A DNA stretch of 64,000 nucleotides from Apostichopus japonicus (taxonomy: Eukaryota > Echinodermata > Holothuroidea > Aspidochirotida > Stichopodidae). Location of the stretch: the NCBI RefSeq assembly GCF_037975245.1, contig NC_092568.1, positions 28,983,501 to 29,047,500 of the forward strand, read 5' to 3'. Within the stretch, counting starts at the first letter, position 1; each line of letters starts with the position of its first letter. Below, piece by piece: positions 47,301-59,165 of this stretch. The notes beneath the pieces were generated by a model. That model did no database searches and had not been told where the DNA came from. It saw only the letters and a program-made list of their open reading frames with translations. Made by a program: the position numbers and the translations under genes.

Positions 47301-50187
47301 TAGTTGAGACTGGTATAAGTGAGGGGCATGTTATTTATTTAAATGACTACTTCCAGAACATTCAGTTTAACACTTTTCAATTTAATAACAATGCCGAAAT
47401 TTTCCTCTGCTCCCTACCCCTCCCACCTCCCTACTCACTTTCTTCGCCTCACTCTCCCTTACCCTTGCATCTGCATGCCACAACCCCAATCGGGCAAACA
47501 AGTCACAGAGTGCACTGTTACACATTCAACAAGCATTTCACTGCCATGCACCCTCTGACAGTCTATGACAATTAATTTTCTAATTTAACACTCCCCCAAA
47601 TGTCTGGAATGTTCTACTTTGACGACCTTTAGCCATGTTAGAAAAGTAAAAATTTAGGGTCACTAATAAGCACCTAAATATTAATATTGGTTATTAAAGT
47701 TCGAAAACCATAAATAGGTCATACTGTAAGTCAGTCGGCAGTTCCCATGTATACAAACAAGAACCTAACGTTTATTTCGTGTTCATATTTAGTTACATGT
47801 CTTCCTTTGAACCCTGACCTATTGAAACCACAATTTTCAAATTAGACTCATATGCAACCTGAGCACCAAGCACGTACTCCCGCCCTTCTCTTCATTTCAA
47901 TGTATAATACTCGTTCAAATTCCTCAATATCTCCACCTCATCTGCTCTCCCTTCCTCTTAGATAACTAGTGGGCTAAAATTAAAAAACTATCTGTGCTAC
48001 TGTCTCCTCCCTAATTCCTGGACATTGGGAGAGGTGGGGGGGGGGAGGGGAAGCGAAGAAAAATATTTTGAGAGTTGTATTAACGTATTAGTTGAAGTTT
48101 AAAAACGACAGACCACCATTAGACCATCTGTAGAATTTCTTCAATGCAATAAAAAGAAATGACCTCTTTGAACTAGTGTACATATGGAAACAAAACTATA
48201 AATGTATTATGTATATAGAGATCTTGTCTTATCTTGTCAATCCGAGGACGTCCCACGACCTTTCTGTTAACACGACGCCTAAAAGTTGATAACAATCAGT
48301 ATTGTAGATCAGTTTATTGTGATCCTTCTAACAACATTTCAATTGTTTTCTTAACTGTCATGAAATACCTCGTTGAAGCTATAAGACCATACATGAAAGA
48401 AATCTAAATGAACTTGAACGAGGGTTTGGAGTTTGATAACCAACCTTATGATTAAAACAAGTCTCCATGGGTAGGTAATGTCCTTTCTTTTTATAAGTTT
48501 AACGACCGCATCCCGATATAAATCATGGCTTTAATTGTTCGAATGTAAGTCCATGTTAGTTATAGAGTGTGTATATTTGAAGTTTGAATTTTCAGTTCAA
48601 ATTTACTCAGTGGCCGCAAAACTACATTTCATATACCAGCAATGTAATGGAGACTACACCACATATACAGCAAACTTGAAAGGACAAGAAAAAGTGGAAT
48701 GGCGGTACCTTCTAAACCACGTGTGATCTATAGCTCAGAGTAACTTATCCCAAGAAATTCCAGAACTGTACGGCAAATTGTTTCTTACAATTTTTTGTTT
48801 TTGTTTTTGTCGACAAAATCATAGTCCTCTATCTGTAAGCATTGATTATTAACAGATATAGTATGTTGGTATCCCCCTATACCCCCCCTCCCTCCCATCA
48901 TTTTCGGATTCCCCAAACCACCTCAATTTCACCTTTAAACCACCACTTTCAACAACATCGACTCCGCTAGGTAAGAACAAGGATTTGTTAGCAACGACTT
49001 GATTAAGACTTTAAGTCTATCGATCGACATTTAAGGATTGGCTAATCCTTGAGGTTTTGCTAAATTTACATTCACAGGTCTTCCTAAGTTTTCAACGTTG
49101 TATTCTTCTCCTCCCCCCCCCACTTTCTTTGGGGGAGGGGGTAAGTGATTCCCTCTCATGATCCTATGAACGACGGCTGACAAAAGACGTCGTATTTCTC
49201 CCAGGGTTGACACCGCCAACGTCAGAGATTAATTTTAATACAAGAAAGGGACAATGGCTGTCCAATTATCAAACGCAGAGTTATAGTTTGAAGTCTTTGG
49301 GGATAAGGAATAAGACACCACAGACAAAACTACACACTGCGTCTTTAAATAAGACAATTTGTTATTAAGTTCATAGTGAAAGTATAGTTCCAATTAGTGG
49401 CGTTTTGAAATCAGTTCAGAAACTGGGCCCATGGTCACGTCATCTCGAGTCGGAATGAATGGTACAAACCAAGTTAGGAATTAGCGACATGATAACATGT
49501 AGTTTTCATCTTAACAAACTGCTGGGGGTCTTCGAGAATTCTATAAATGGAGCAAACGGAGTAGAGCATCGTCTAGAAGGGTGAACTGCTTTTCTTTCTC
49601 TGTTCACTCTTACGCTACTGGGAGCCATTAAACTATAAGAGGTGATGATGGGGTAATGATGGGGTGGGGTGGAGAGCAGGAGGGGTAGAGAGCGCAGCCC
49701 GGTATAAAACACATCATAAAAACAATGGCATGCCAATGTTCGGTATAGTTTTATGGCATAATAAAATTCAGCTCCAAGACATACACATTCTTCGGACGCC
49801 AGCCACTCGACTTGTAAAAATCATTCAAAAGCAACAAAATGATGAAGGATTTGTACGTTAAATTCTAATCCGTTTGTTAATTCACGTTTACTTTATGGTG
49901 AGGGGGGGGGGGTGTCAAAATAAAGGTCATTTTATTCTTCAACACCATTCAGTTTGCTCAGATGACATAGTTTATTACAAACACTAAATCTTAAACCAAA
50001 TGATAAATGTTTCTACTGACAAGTAGATTGGGAAGTGTGCTTTATAAGACGTTTTGCTAGATCATATATAAATCAAACACGTTTAGTTATTAACGACCAC
50101 CAAACAGAAAAAGAATCACGAATGTTCGCTACCGTTTTCGTTTCCTTATCAGATTTAAGGAAGTATCGTACTTATTTTCTTTCATAT
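44311..50187. other. no gene recognised over about 5.9 kb
   Basis: AT-rich with G runs near 46020, 48031 and 49905, C-rich patches at 46600-46660 and 48880-48900, and a ccccccccc ... gggggagggg inverted pair at 49108-49142. Frames at 44491-44733, 46398-46690, 48535-48726 and 49506-49736 were inspected; none has a domain or good exon borders. Confidence 0.4.
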
Positions 50188-50195
50188 GCAACTAT

Positions 50196-50561
50196 CAGTG
50201 GCGTAGGAAGGTACTTTTGAGTGGGGGGGGGGGGATGAAGACTGATGGCCGGCCTGAGGGAGGGGTCTAAGGGGAGGGGGTGTTTGGAATTGTTTTGCAT
50301 TTCCAGGTGGCCTCAGATGCAATTTGGTGCAATATAGCACACTTCAACACCCACTCCATTTTGTAAATAATTTTGCAATTTCACCTGGCCTTAGATGCAA
50401 TTTGGCGCTCCAAATGAGATTTTTTTCTCATTTGGAAATGAAAAAGGGGTTTTCTGACTTGCGAAGCGGGGGGGGGGAGGGGGTGGCGGAATGATACTTC
50501 CGTCCCCCCATATTTTTCACTGGGGGCTGGCGCCCCCAGCCCCCCGGTTCCTACGACCTTG
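50196..50561. mobile_element. hAT-like non-autonomous element (366 bp) with perfect 8-bp TSD
   Basis: Starts cagtggcgtaggaagg and ends ccggttcctacgaccttg; the inward-read ends share a cGTAGGAA block. It is flanked by identical gcaactat (50188-50195 and 50562-50569). Inside are two poly(G) runs, a duplicated cagatgcaatttgg/tagatgcaatttgg pair, a ccaaatgaga/tctcatttgg hairpin and a GC-rich right arm. The minus-strand frame across it (50381-50602) is not a gene. Confidence 0.9.
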
Positions 50562-50569
50562 GCAACTAT

Positions 50570-51494
50570 AGTGTGATAGCGCTGTATAATGTGTAGCCAC
50601 ACTATGTATTTGTAGGTGTATTTATATTACTGATCTTTTTCTAGGATTATCGGGTGAAGAGAGCAATAACTAATTAACGAACTCCCTTGCCCAGCTCCTC
50701 TCTCCTCACAGCTCACCTAATCAACTTATCCTCATGTTATCCTCAACCATGCCTGCCACTTCACGTCGCCATTGTCTGGACGCTAACAAAAATTAATAGA
50801 TAACGTTTTAAACGATACTCACAAAGATTAATTTGCAGTATTTCACGAAGTAGAAAACTGAACAGGCGACATTCCTAAATTTTAAAGAAACCTTTTAAAG
50901 ACCATCACCCTACATTTTGACTCCCGGATTGTCACCCTGCATTTTGGGTGCAATATAAATGACAGTATTATGAACGCAGCTTGACCTATACCAAAAGATG
51001 GCTACTTGTTGATAGATGAAATTAAAACGAACACCTAATTGTCTCCAGCTTGTGTTTATTCAACTGAATAAAGCATCCGGCAACATCTCTTTTCCCCTCT
51101 TTTGTATTAAGTTAAAGACCAATAAATTGCAAGAGACGTTTTGTAACCATATTTGCATAAAAGCCACAGATTAATAACTTTAGGAATAAAATCACACCAC
51201 AGACCACAAAAAAAAGAAAATATCAAAGTGAAAATAAAGTTCTTTTTTTCCCTTCTTTTCTGACCTGCTTTCCTTTCCCTTTCCTTCCCCCCTCTTTCAA
51301 ACTTGAACTTGAGAGGCTTGTTATAACCCTTCATAACGATTATTGGAGAAATCGTAATTTGGAGCTTGACTCTGCAGCCTTATTTCCTGTATCGGGATTT
51401 CTAATAGGAGTAACAAATGTTGTCAACATTTAAATAACTACTAATGAGGTTGCTTTATCGAAACTAACTTAGCACAGGGAATAAGTGAAACTTA
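50570..51494. other. no gene recognised
   Basis: AT-rich. A perfect donor-like gtgagt lies on the minus strand near 50821, with a short open stretch before it, too short and featureless to call. Confidence 0.45.
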
Positions 51495-52200
51495 ACGACG
51501 TGTGTTTAGTACCAAAGAAGAAAGAAGACAACAGAAAACAGTGTCATGTTCAAGGAGATGTCAAACACTAAAATCGATTTGTAACAATGACAAATGTAGT
51601 GCAGCATATTTAGACGACATTGTTACGAAAAGATCGCACGCAATCTGCATCAGTCGATAAGGTGACATACTTTATACTTGGAGATCTGTGAAGCAGATGT
51701 GTTTAATTATGCTACTGTCCTCACAAATACTACAACTTCTTAGGTCAAATATAATGAGACGAAGAAGAAAGAGAAAACAAAGGGAAAGAGAAGAAAACAG
51801 TGTCATGTTCAACAGATGGGAAACACTAACATCGATTTGTAACAAAGACAATGGAAGTAGAATACTTATTAAAAAATAATACACGAATGTTATATTTAAT
51901 GGGACAAAGTTAGGAAAAGATCTCACGTTATCTACGTCAGTTATAAGTTGACATACTTTATACTTGAAGATATGTGAAGCAGATGTGTTTAATTATACCA
52001 GTGTCCTTACAAACACTACAACTTCTTAGGTCAAATATAATGAGACGAAGAAATAGAGAAAAAAAAAGAAGAAGAATACAGTGTCATGTTCAACAGATGA
52101 CAAACACTAAAATCGATTTGTAACAAAGACAATGGAAGTAGAGTACTTATTAAAAAAGAATGTTATATTTAAGGGGACCTAGTTAGGAATAGATCTCACA
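51495..52200. repeat. tandem repeat, 287-bp unit, two full copies and a partial
   Basis: The block tgacatactttatacttg ... gtgaagcagatgtgtttaat starts near 51663 and again near 51950 (287 bp apart). The block cagtgtcatgttcaa ... atcgatttgtaacaa occurs near 51540, 51799 and 52080. Copies differ by substitutions and small indels in a GAA-rich tract. Small frames here are by-products. Confidence 0.85.
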
Positions 52201-52983
52201 TAATCATGTGATACAACATTGCCAATAGCATTGGTGCAGTTTCCTCTGCCTTTTTCCAATCAAGTTTAAATATGACACTGTTCCATACGAATGCTGTGAC
52301 GTATTTCGTCCCAAAATGTTACAATCATCTGTTCAATTGTTGAAAACATGTTTAAGATGACGTTTCATTTTCACCAATTTTCAAGTTTTATTGTCAGTTA
52401 CCCCGGTTTACAGGTTTGATGTAAAATTAGCAGAAACTAGTACACACGTCTACCATTATGTTATATCTGGGACACCGTTTAAGAAGTTAACCACACGCAA
52501 TCAATGTGCCCTGCTGGTAATTACATTATTTTCTATTTTCTCTCTCCAAGCTGTCAACTTTTGCCGCTAATTGATTTTCCTCGTGTGGAGTGCATGTGAG
52601 CGTTAATTAAACTATTATTCAATTTCCAAGAAGCTATGTATACAGTACACGTTTGTGGTAAGAACATGTTACACAATCGAACGACAGGTTTCCTCCGAAT
52701 ATATAACGCTTCTATAAACAATACGGTATTTCCTGTCTATACCACCACCACCCGGTCTTAGCTCATCCTATTAGTAATAAGAACAATAATCATGAAGTCA
52801 TACAAATAGTGACCATGCAGTGACCGGTGCAACAGGTTGAGTGGGTGAATGAGGTGGGCGGGGTAGTTGAGGGATCGAGGAGGGTTCAAAACGCATCTTA
52901 TAACAGAGGGCACATTACGTAATTTAGAGGAACCCGTAAGATGAACTAAATGTATTTTCTTTCTGAACGTTGCCTTGGAGGCT
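52201..52983. other. no gene recognised
   Basis: Unique AT-rich sequence. No open, splice-bounded exon was found. Confidence 0.45.
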
Positions 52984-53145
52984 GGCCCTCGATTTCACAA
53001 TCAAACATAATGGGCAGGCCCTCGATTTCACGATCAAACCAATGGGCAGGCCCTCGATTTCACGATCAAACCCAATGGGCAGGCCCTCGATTTCACGATC
53101 AAACCCAATGGGCAGGCCCTCGATTTCACGATCAAACCCAATGGA
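52984..53145. repeat. 33-bp minisatellite, 5 copies
   Basis: The unit ggccctcgatttcacgatca plus aacccaatgggca starts at 52984, 53017, 53049, 53082 and 53115 (one copy is 32 bp). The 32-bp copy shifts the frame, which argues against protein coding. Confidence 0.93.
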
Positions 53146-56100
53146 CGAATCAATGCTTGTATTAGGTTATAGAACTATGATATTATCATCAAACAAATAT
53201 CATCAACTTGTAAATGGCTTGGTTTCTTATGTGTGTGTGTCTATGTGTGTATATATGCATTTTTCATCTATAAACACCGTATTGTTGAACTTATAGGCAT
53301 CAATTTAGGGGTATAATAAACTATAAATAAACTGAATTTACCATTCACAAAAGAACCCATTTTCTTCGCATATATCATTTACAAACAAGAACAAGTATGG
53401 ACATTTGCGAGCGAAGATGTGTACAGTTAGCAAAAAGCTTAAACAAGAATATTTATATGTTTGAAAAGTTCACGAGGCTGAATGGACTCATCTCCTTAGT
53501 ATATGAGTGTTAAGATACGGTAACTTGCGCCAAGGGGTATATTATAGGAAAGACACAATAATCAATAGACGCATGTGCGTTGCGTCAGCGTAAACACCGA
53601 TTAACTACAGATGGACGAATCCTTTCAGCAGCTGCCGAACCCATCGGAAATTAGACAGAATCATGTATTTCTCTAACCACAGTAGACACGTTCACCAGTT
53701 AAATGTTTCCAATAAAGTAAGTTCAAGGCGTTAGCGGAAGCATTCGGATGCATTATTTTCTTGCATTTCTCATCAGTAAAAATGATATTTCATTACAAAT
53801 ATAAGTTAAAACAATTGAATTAAATCGCTTTAGAATAAGATTGTATCAAGTTCTGCTATATTTCACGTGATACTGTTTCTATAGGACGGCGCGTTCAACT
53901 CTGATCGACGACGGAGATTTTCACAATGTCAACAATAAGACGACACTGTATATATCGAAGGACAAACGTGCAACGATACCTCTATTCAGTATAATAGTTA
54001 ACATTAATGTATGTAGCATGAAAGGGATACTTTCTCGGGTAGGCCTATATCTGTATGTGTGTGTAAGGGGGGGGGGGGGCGGGAGTTAAATAGGCTTGTT
54101 GAGCATTAAGCATGAGCGGAAGGTTTTTGATGTTTTTTTCCTCATCAACTGATATGACCTATCCATTGTTGATGCCGTAGGCTACAAAGATGCGATGATT
54201 AATACACAAGCGTCATATTTGTTATGCATAGTGACTGCATCATAAGTGAGGTCATCTATATCGATAATGCAAAACGTGGAAATGGTACGCACAGATTTCC
54301 CATATTATTTATCTTAACCAAATTTACATTATCATCGTGCATATTGATATTACCATCTTAAAAGTGTGTATTATGAACGTTTACTTTTATGACTAGATCA
54401 TCATCCGATCACTAATGGTCCATTTTGGCGTTCCATACATTATACTAACTCCAGTTTGTATTAAAATAGTAACACGGTTTCGCGGGTTTAATGTTACTCA
54501 CGCCCTCCTGAGTTCAAAGTATAGTCTTGATGGCTGTTGTGGGACTGAGGTGGGTCTACTACATACAAGCACAATTTGATAGGGGGAATAAATAGTCAAG
54601 GTTTCGCGTGTGTAATTCAAAGACAATTGCTGACTGATAAGAAATCAAAATGTTTCTATCGTCCTTGACTGTGGCGACGTCCTACTTTCACAGATAAAAA
54701 CAACCGATTATTCTTAACTTCCGCACCGATCTTTGCTTGTTATTCAAATGATTGACATTTCAAAACAATATTTCCTTGAAGAAAAGTGCTTCACAAACAG
54801 TTTCGCTGAAGAGTCGCTTTTGGTAACATTCACATACGGTAATCGTTAAGAAGGCATTCAAAACAGTAGCTTACGTCCTTTGGTAGGAAAACACCCGCTG
54901 TTTTCAAAGTCAATACCACCCCGTTACAAAGGATGAACGTAATATTTGGTTCATATTCATCGCATCAGGATTGCTTTTTCAAGGCTTTTCGATGTGCAGG
55001 ACAATGTCAGTTAGTAACTGTCAGATTATTCTCTATTGGCCATTTCAATCAGTGATTGGCTGATGGGATTCACTTGTATTGGATCTTTAAAGGGTATACC
55101 TCTTCTACGGATGCTCATTGACATCGTTCTACGGAATAAGACCGTATTTACAGATAACAACGCAAGTAATAAGACACGTCGGCCGAAAGGTAAACCAAAC
55201 GCAATGTTTGTATACTTTTCCGACTTGCCATGACGTCACGTTGTGACGTCACCGAGAAGATCGTTCACGCATGGTCATTAGTACAAAATGTAGCCTATAT
55301 GATTTGAATAAAAAGCATTGAAATAAGGACATAACTCTGACATCATGTCAGTCAGATGGGTATTACAGGACCCTATATGAATGAGAAAGGGACTGGGGCG
55401 GTGGAGCAGGTGGGGATGGTGGGTCGTTTCGGGAGGGTGGGTAGTTCGGTCGGATGTCAGTACCTTTTCAAGTTGGGACTATATATGTTAACACATAACA
55501 ACATAGCAACACATGAGACAGTTGGAGAAATGACACAAGTTTACTCCAGTTATGACGTACATCCCAAGTGCTAAAATGAGCCGGGGTGGGAGTGAGATCT
55601 GAGGGGGGGGGGATAAGGGTGCATAGTATACAAATGTCTCGTGGTACATCAGACGAGCGATGACAACTTGTAAAGAAATTGCCCAAACTAAGCGTACGGT
55701 TAACTATTACACAACCTATTAGCGATACTAGTGCAACGTGCTTCCCGTTAGAACAGTCGAGGGGGTCATGTTCGTCTTGTCCATTTGGTTTCTTACACCT
55801 CCCCCCCCCACACACACACCTGCCCCCTCCGGCGGCCATACACCCTCCACGGTACCTTTCGTGTACTGCTACCCATTTACCACCGTTCCAATGGCCAAAG
55901 CGTTACCTTACGTTAGCGTAGGTTATAATGGTGGCAGTTTGAAGAGGGTACAATGTATGGGCACCCTTTGCGTTGGTCTAATGCAATTAAAGTTTGACAC
56001 ATGTACAACATCTTATACAGCTGTTACATTCTTCATTGATAAAAATGTTCTAAAATTAACCAAACCTTTTATTAAATAAATTTATGCTCAAACAATTGTT

Positions 56101-57740
56101 ACTGGAAATAACTTCTCTTTCAAACTGTAGAACATTGGAACGATGGGAAAATTCTTCAACGATTGTTAAATCTCTAAGGAAAAATACCAATAATGTTATG
56201 ACTTCTTGTATATTAAAGAGGATCATACAGTAACTTATAATCCATAATGCGCTTTTTGCCAGATAAATTTAAAACAACTGGAGGACGATGATTGAATAGA
56301 CACTAATAGACACCGAAAAGTAATTAAATGAATAATTTATGTTCTTTAAGCACGTCGAAAAATAAACAAACATGAAGAAGAACGTTCCATTCATCTGATT
56401 TCAATATCCAGTTTGAGATTAACCAGATACATATCTCTTTGAAATCAATGTTTCTAATATTTACAACTAACATACTTCCATCCCTTTTGTTTCAGTTTAA
56501 AATCATGTTCCGGTTCTCGTAATGAGCTTTGTATACAATTCACTTAAAGATAGCGCGTTTAAGGTGATACTAACATGATAACATTCTCGAAATGCTTGGA
56601 AGTGTTGACAAGAGCCTTAGGATATGAAAACATGGTAGCGCACATTATCTGTAGTAACGTATGTCAGGAATGGCTAAATCTTTTTCTCAAATAGCAATTG
56701 TCTCCGCGCCGTTCAATCAAAATAAATACAGGAATGAGTTAGGTTCGTAAATGATTCAGTATATATGTCTATAAGATCAGACTCTTGAATGGGTTTGTAA
56801 ACTTATTACCAAAACTTACAGTTAATTGATATATGCGAAAAATTCGACGAACATGCCTAAACGTAAAGCAGTCTGTTTTGTCTTTAACAAAGATAATGTA
56901 AAGGCTGAACAGAATGCCTACACACATTGAAGCAAAGAAATTTCACTCTATTAGTCTATATAATTGTTTCGATGAGTTTTCAGTTAATTTTTATCATGTT
57001 TACGACTAACTACATCATTTAAATTTACCCCACCTGTCAATTCCACCCAGCCAAACACCCCCATGCAGTACCTCCCTAACCCCTGTCACGTTCGTGGTAT
57101 TCTTAGTAGTAGAGGGCGAAATGCTCAGAATAAAGGTAACAGCTTCGACGCTTTGTTTGGGTTAATCTACTCTGCCAAAGGGTAGAAAAGGGCCTGGGTG
57201 GGTGGGGTGGGGGGGGGGGTTACTTAATATAGAGGGCGCATAGTGAAATACTAATTGTACTCGTTACATTATATTCATTTAGCACGTTTACACTCAATAT
57301 AGCTAACCGAAATATTTATTATTCCTTCTCGATACTGCATCAAGATGCATATACAGTACTTTGAAATGTGCGACAGGAGCAAAGAAAGCTATGTGTGGGA
57401 GATTCAAGTGGTATATAGTGGTATAGTGGACATATAGTTTAATGTTGCTCAAAATAGGGATTTCATTTAACGCAACCACCTTAACAAACATCTTGGAACG
57501 TACCATCATTGCGGGAAAGACCTTTATAATTGTCATCACAGCAATAAACAATGCAACATCACATGTGTCCTTTGGTTAATGTGTTCCATCTTCATTCTCC
57601 TCCAAAAGGGACGTTAATATAGATAGAAAAAGTCATCTGGGGTTACGATAAAAACATTTCTCAAAAATGTTTTCATATCAAGTAGAAACGTATATTTCTT
57701 AAAAAATATATAGATATACTTTTAAAAGACAGAACGTGCA
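53146..57740. other. no gene recognised
   Basis: AT-rich with G runs near 54068, 55600 and 57210. A plus-strand stretch 53612-53716 has an acceptor-like ctacag and a strong donor aaa|gtaagt but no recognisable product. Frames at 55468-56079 on both strands lack domains. A ggcgttccata at 54427-54437 matches the end of the TATGG MITE, with no partner found. Confidence 0.4.
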
Positions 57741-57744
57741 CATT

Positions 57745-57930
57745 ACCATCGGGCCCCCGGATACTGTATCCTTTGATCTTCAAAGCAAAAAGCCGAATGC
57801 TCTTTTGAGAGGGTGTATCCTGTCAAGGGACAGTCTAACCTAGGACGAGAAATGTCCCCCATCGTTCCTCGGCAACAACTTTCCGCGGACCTCGGTCGTA
57901 TATGGCCCTGGTGGGGCCTGGATGTGTATT
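57745..57930. other. GC-rich island with open frames on both strands, unknown
   Basis: About 185 bp distinctly richer in GC than its surroundings. Minus strand: an open stretch containing DISRPRLDCPLTGYTLSKEH and ending GARW before taatg. Plus strand: an open stretch containing NLGREMSPIVPRQQL. It could be an exon or a fragment of a retroelement or repeat; I recognise neither. Confidence 0.25.
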
Positions 57931-57934
57931 TCAT

Positions 57935-59029
57935 GAATAATGTATTATTTATTTGTATTATAATACTTCAGTATGCACCTGTCACAAAACCAACGAGACA
58001 CGATAACAAGAAAAACATCAAGAAATCCCTTGTACTAGAATGACACGAACTAAAAATGGAGGTTTGTTTGTATGATACTTTTTTCTTATTATTTTAAATT
58101 TATTCAATCATGGATCTTTGTTTATCTTGTTGCCAAGCGACACAACATTGTCTCTACCATGACAATGTGTCGGTATAACTCTTACGTCAAAACAATGTAG
58201 GAGTGAATTATTGTTTAAGTCACCTAGCAAATCAAGCGTCGAATATGAGAATGGTATGTGGAGAGAAATATTCAAGGTTTAATAGAAACGAGATATTTAA
58301 AAGACTATACATGGGCTCACCTAACCCACATCGAACCTGTTGTCATATACAGCACTGAACTATACACCTTGTCAATGTAGAGAGCAGGTTTGGAATTAGT
58401 TTCAAGGTTACACACGTTTTGATTGGGGTCGCAATACTAAGAAATCTGATCGATGTTAAAATGACAACTGGTATTTTTGGAATGGTTGTGTAAAATAATC
58501 CAGAAGAATCCATAGGACTATAAACTGGGATGGGCAATATATGGGTTATATGAAAGGGAGGGGAGGGGTGGGGTGATTTAATGCCACAAAACAACTGAAT
58601 ATAAGGTCAGCGTTCATTATCAGACTCTCTGCTTAGTTTTCTTCCCTTGACCTGTCGAAGAATCTACCATCTTATCTCTATTGCAAGGGGTGTGGGGATG
58701 ATAGTGGATCTGTTTAGTTAGTTTGGTTTTCGTGCCCAGGTTCTTTCTTGGCAGAGTTACCTTAAAATGTACAAATCTTGACTGAAGTGCACGGTACCGA
58801 TGGTTATGGTTATAGCCTTGCATATAACATATTTAGTCGAGTCGCAGTGTATATACACTGATGTATTTCTCGACAAAGAGAGAATACATCAATTCCAATG
58901 ACCAATGATTAAAATTGAGTTTACTGATATTTATGTTTTCATTATTATTTGTTCATGATAGAGATACCATGGTGTCCTTCGTGTTATTCATACCTAAAGC
59001 TGTTCTTTTACCCTGAGATCGATGGAAAG
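57935..59029. other. no gene recognised
   Basis: AT-rich. A small gatgtatttctc/gagaatacatc hairpin lies at about 58859-58890. Confidence 0.45.
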
Positions 59030-59165
59030 GGGTTGGGTGGTGGTTGGGAGTTGGAGGTTGGGACTGGGGTTGGGGATTAGGGCCTGGGGCTGGGATTTCG
59101 GACATTGAATGGGTGAGGGTCAAGGTCAGGGTGAATGTAAGAGGGAATGGGGGGGGGGGGTTGAT
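59030..59165 (+). repeat. G-rich tract with G-quadruplex potential
   Basis: Repeated GGGTTGGG, GGAGGTTGGGACTGGGG and GGGCCTGGGG clusters at 59030-59096, then GGGTCAAGGTCAGGG and a poly(G) run near 59150. It has many closely spaced G3-G4 runs on one strand. Confidence 0.7.

Noticed and set aside
55738-56079. 113-codon plus-strand frame
   Set aside because: Starts in a low-complexity Pro/His stretch and has no family resemblance; the overlapping minus frame is equally open.
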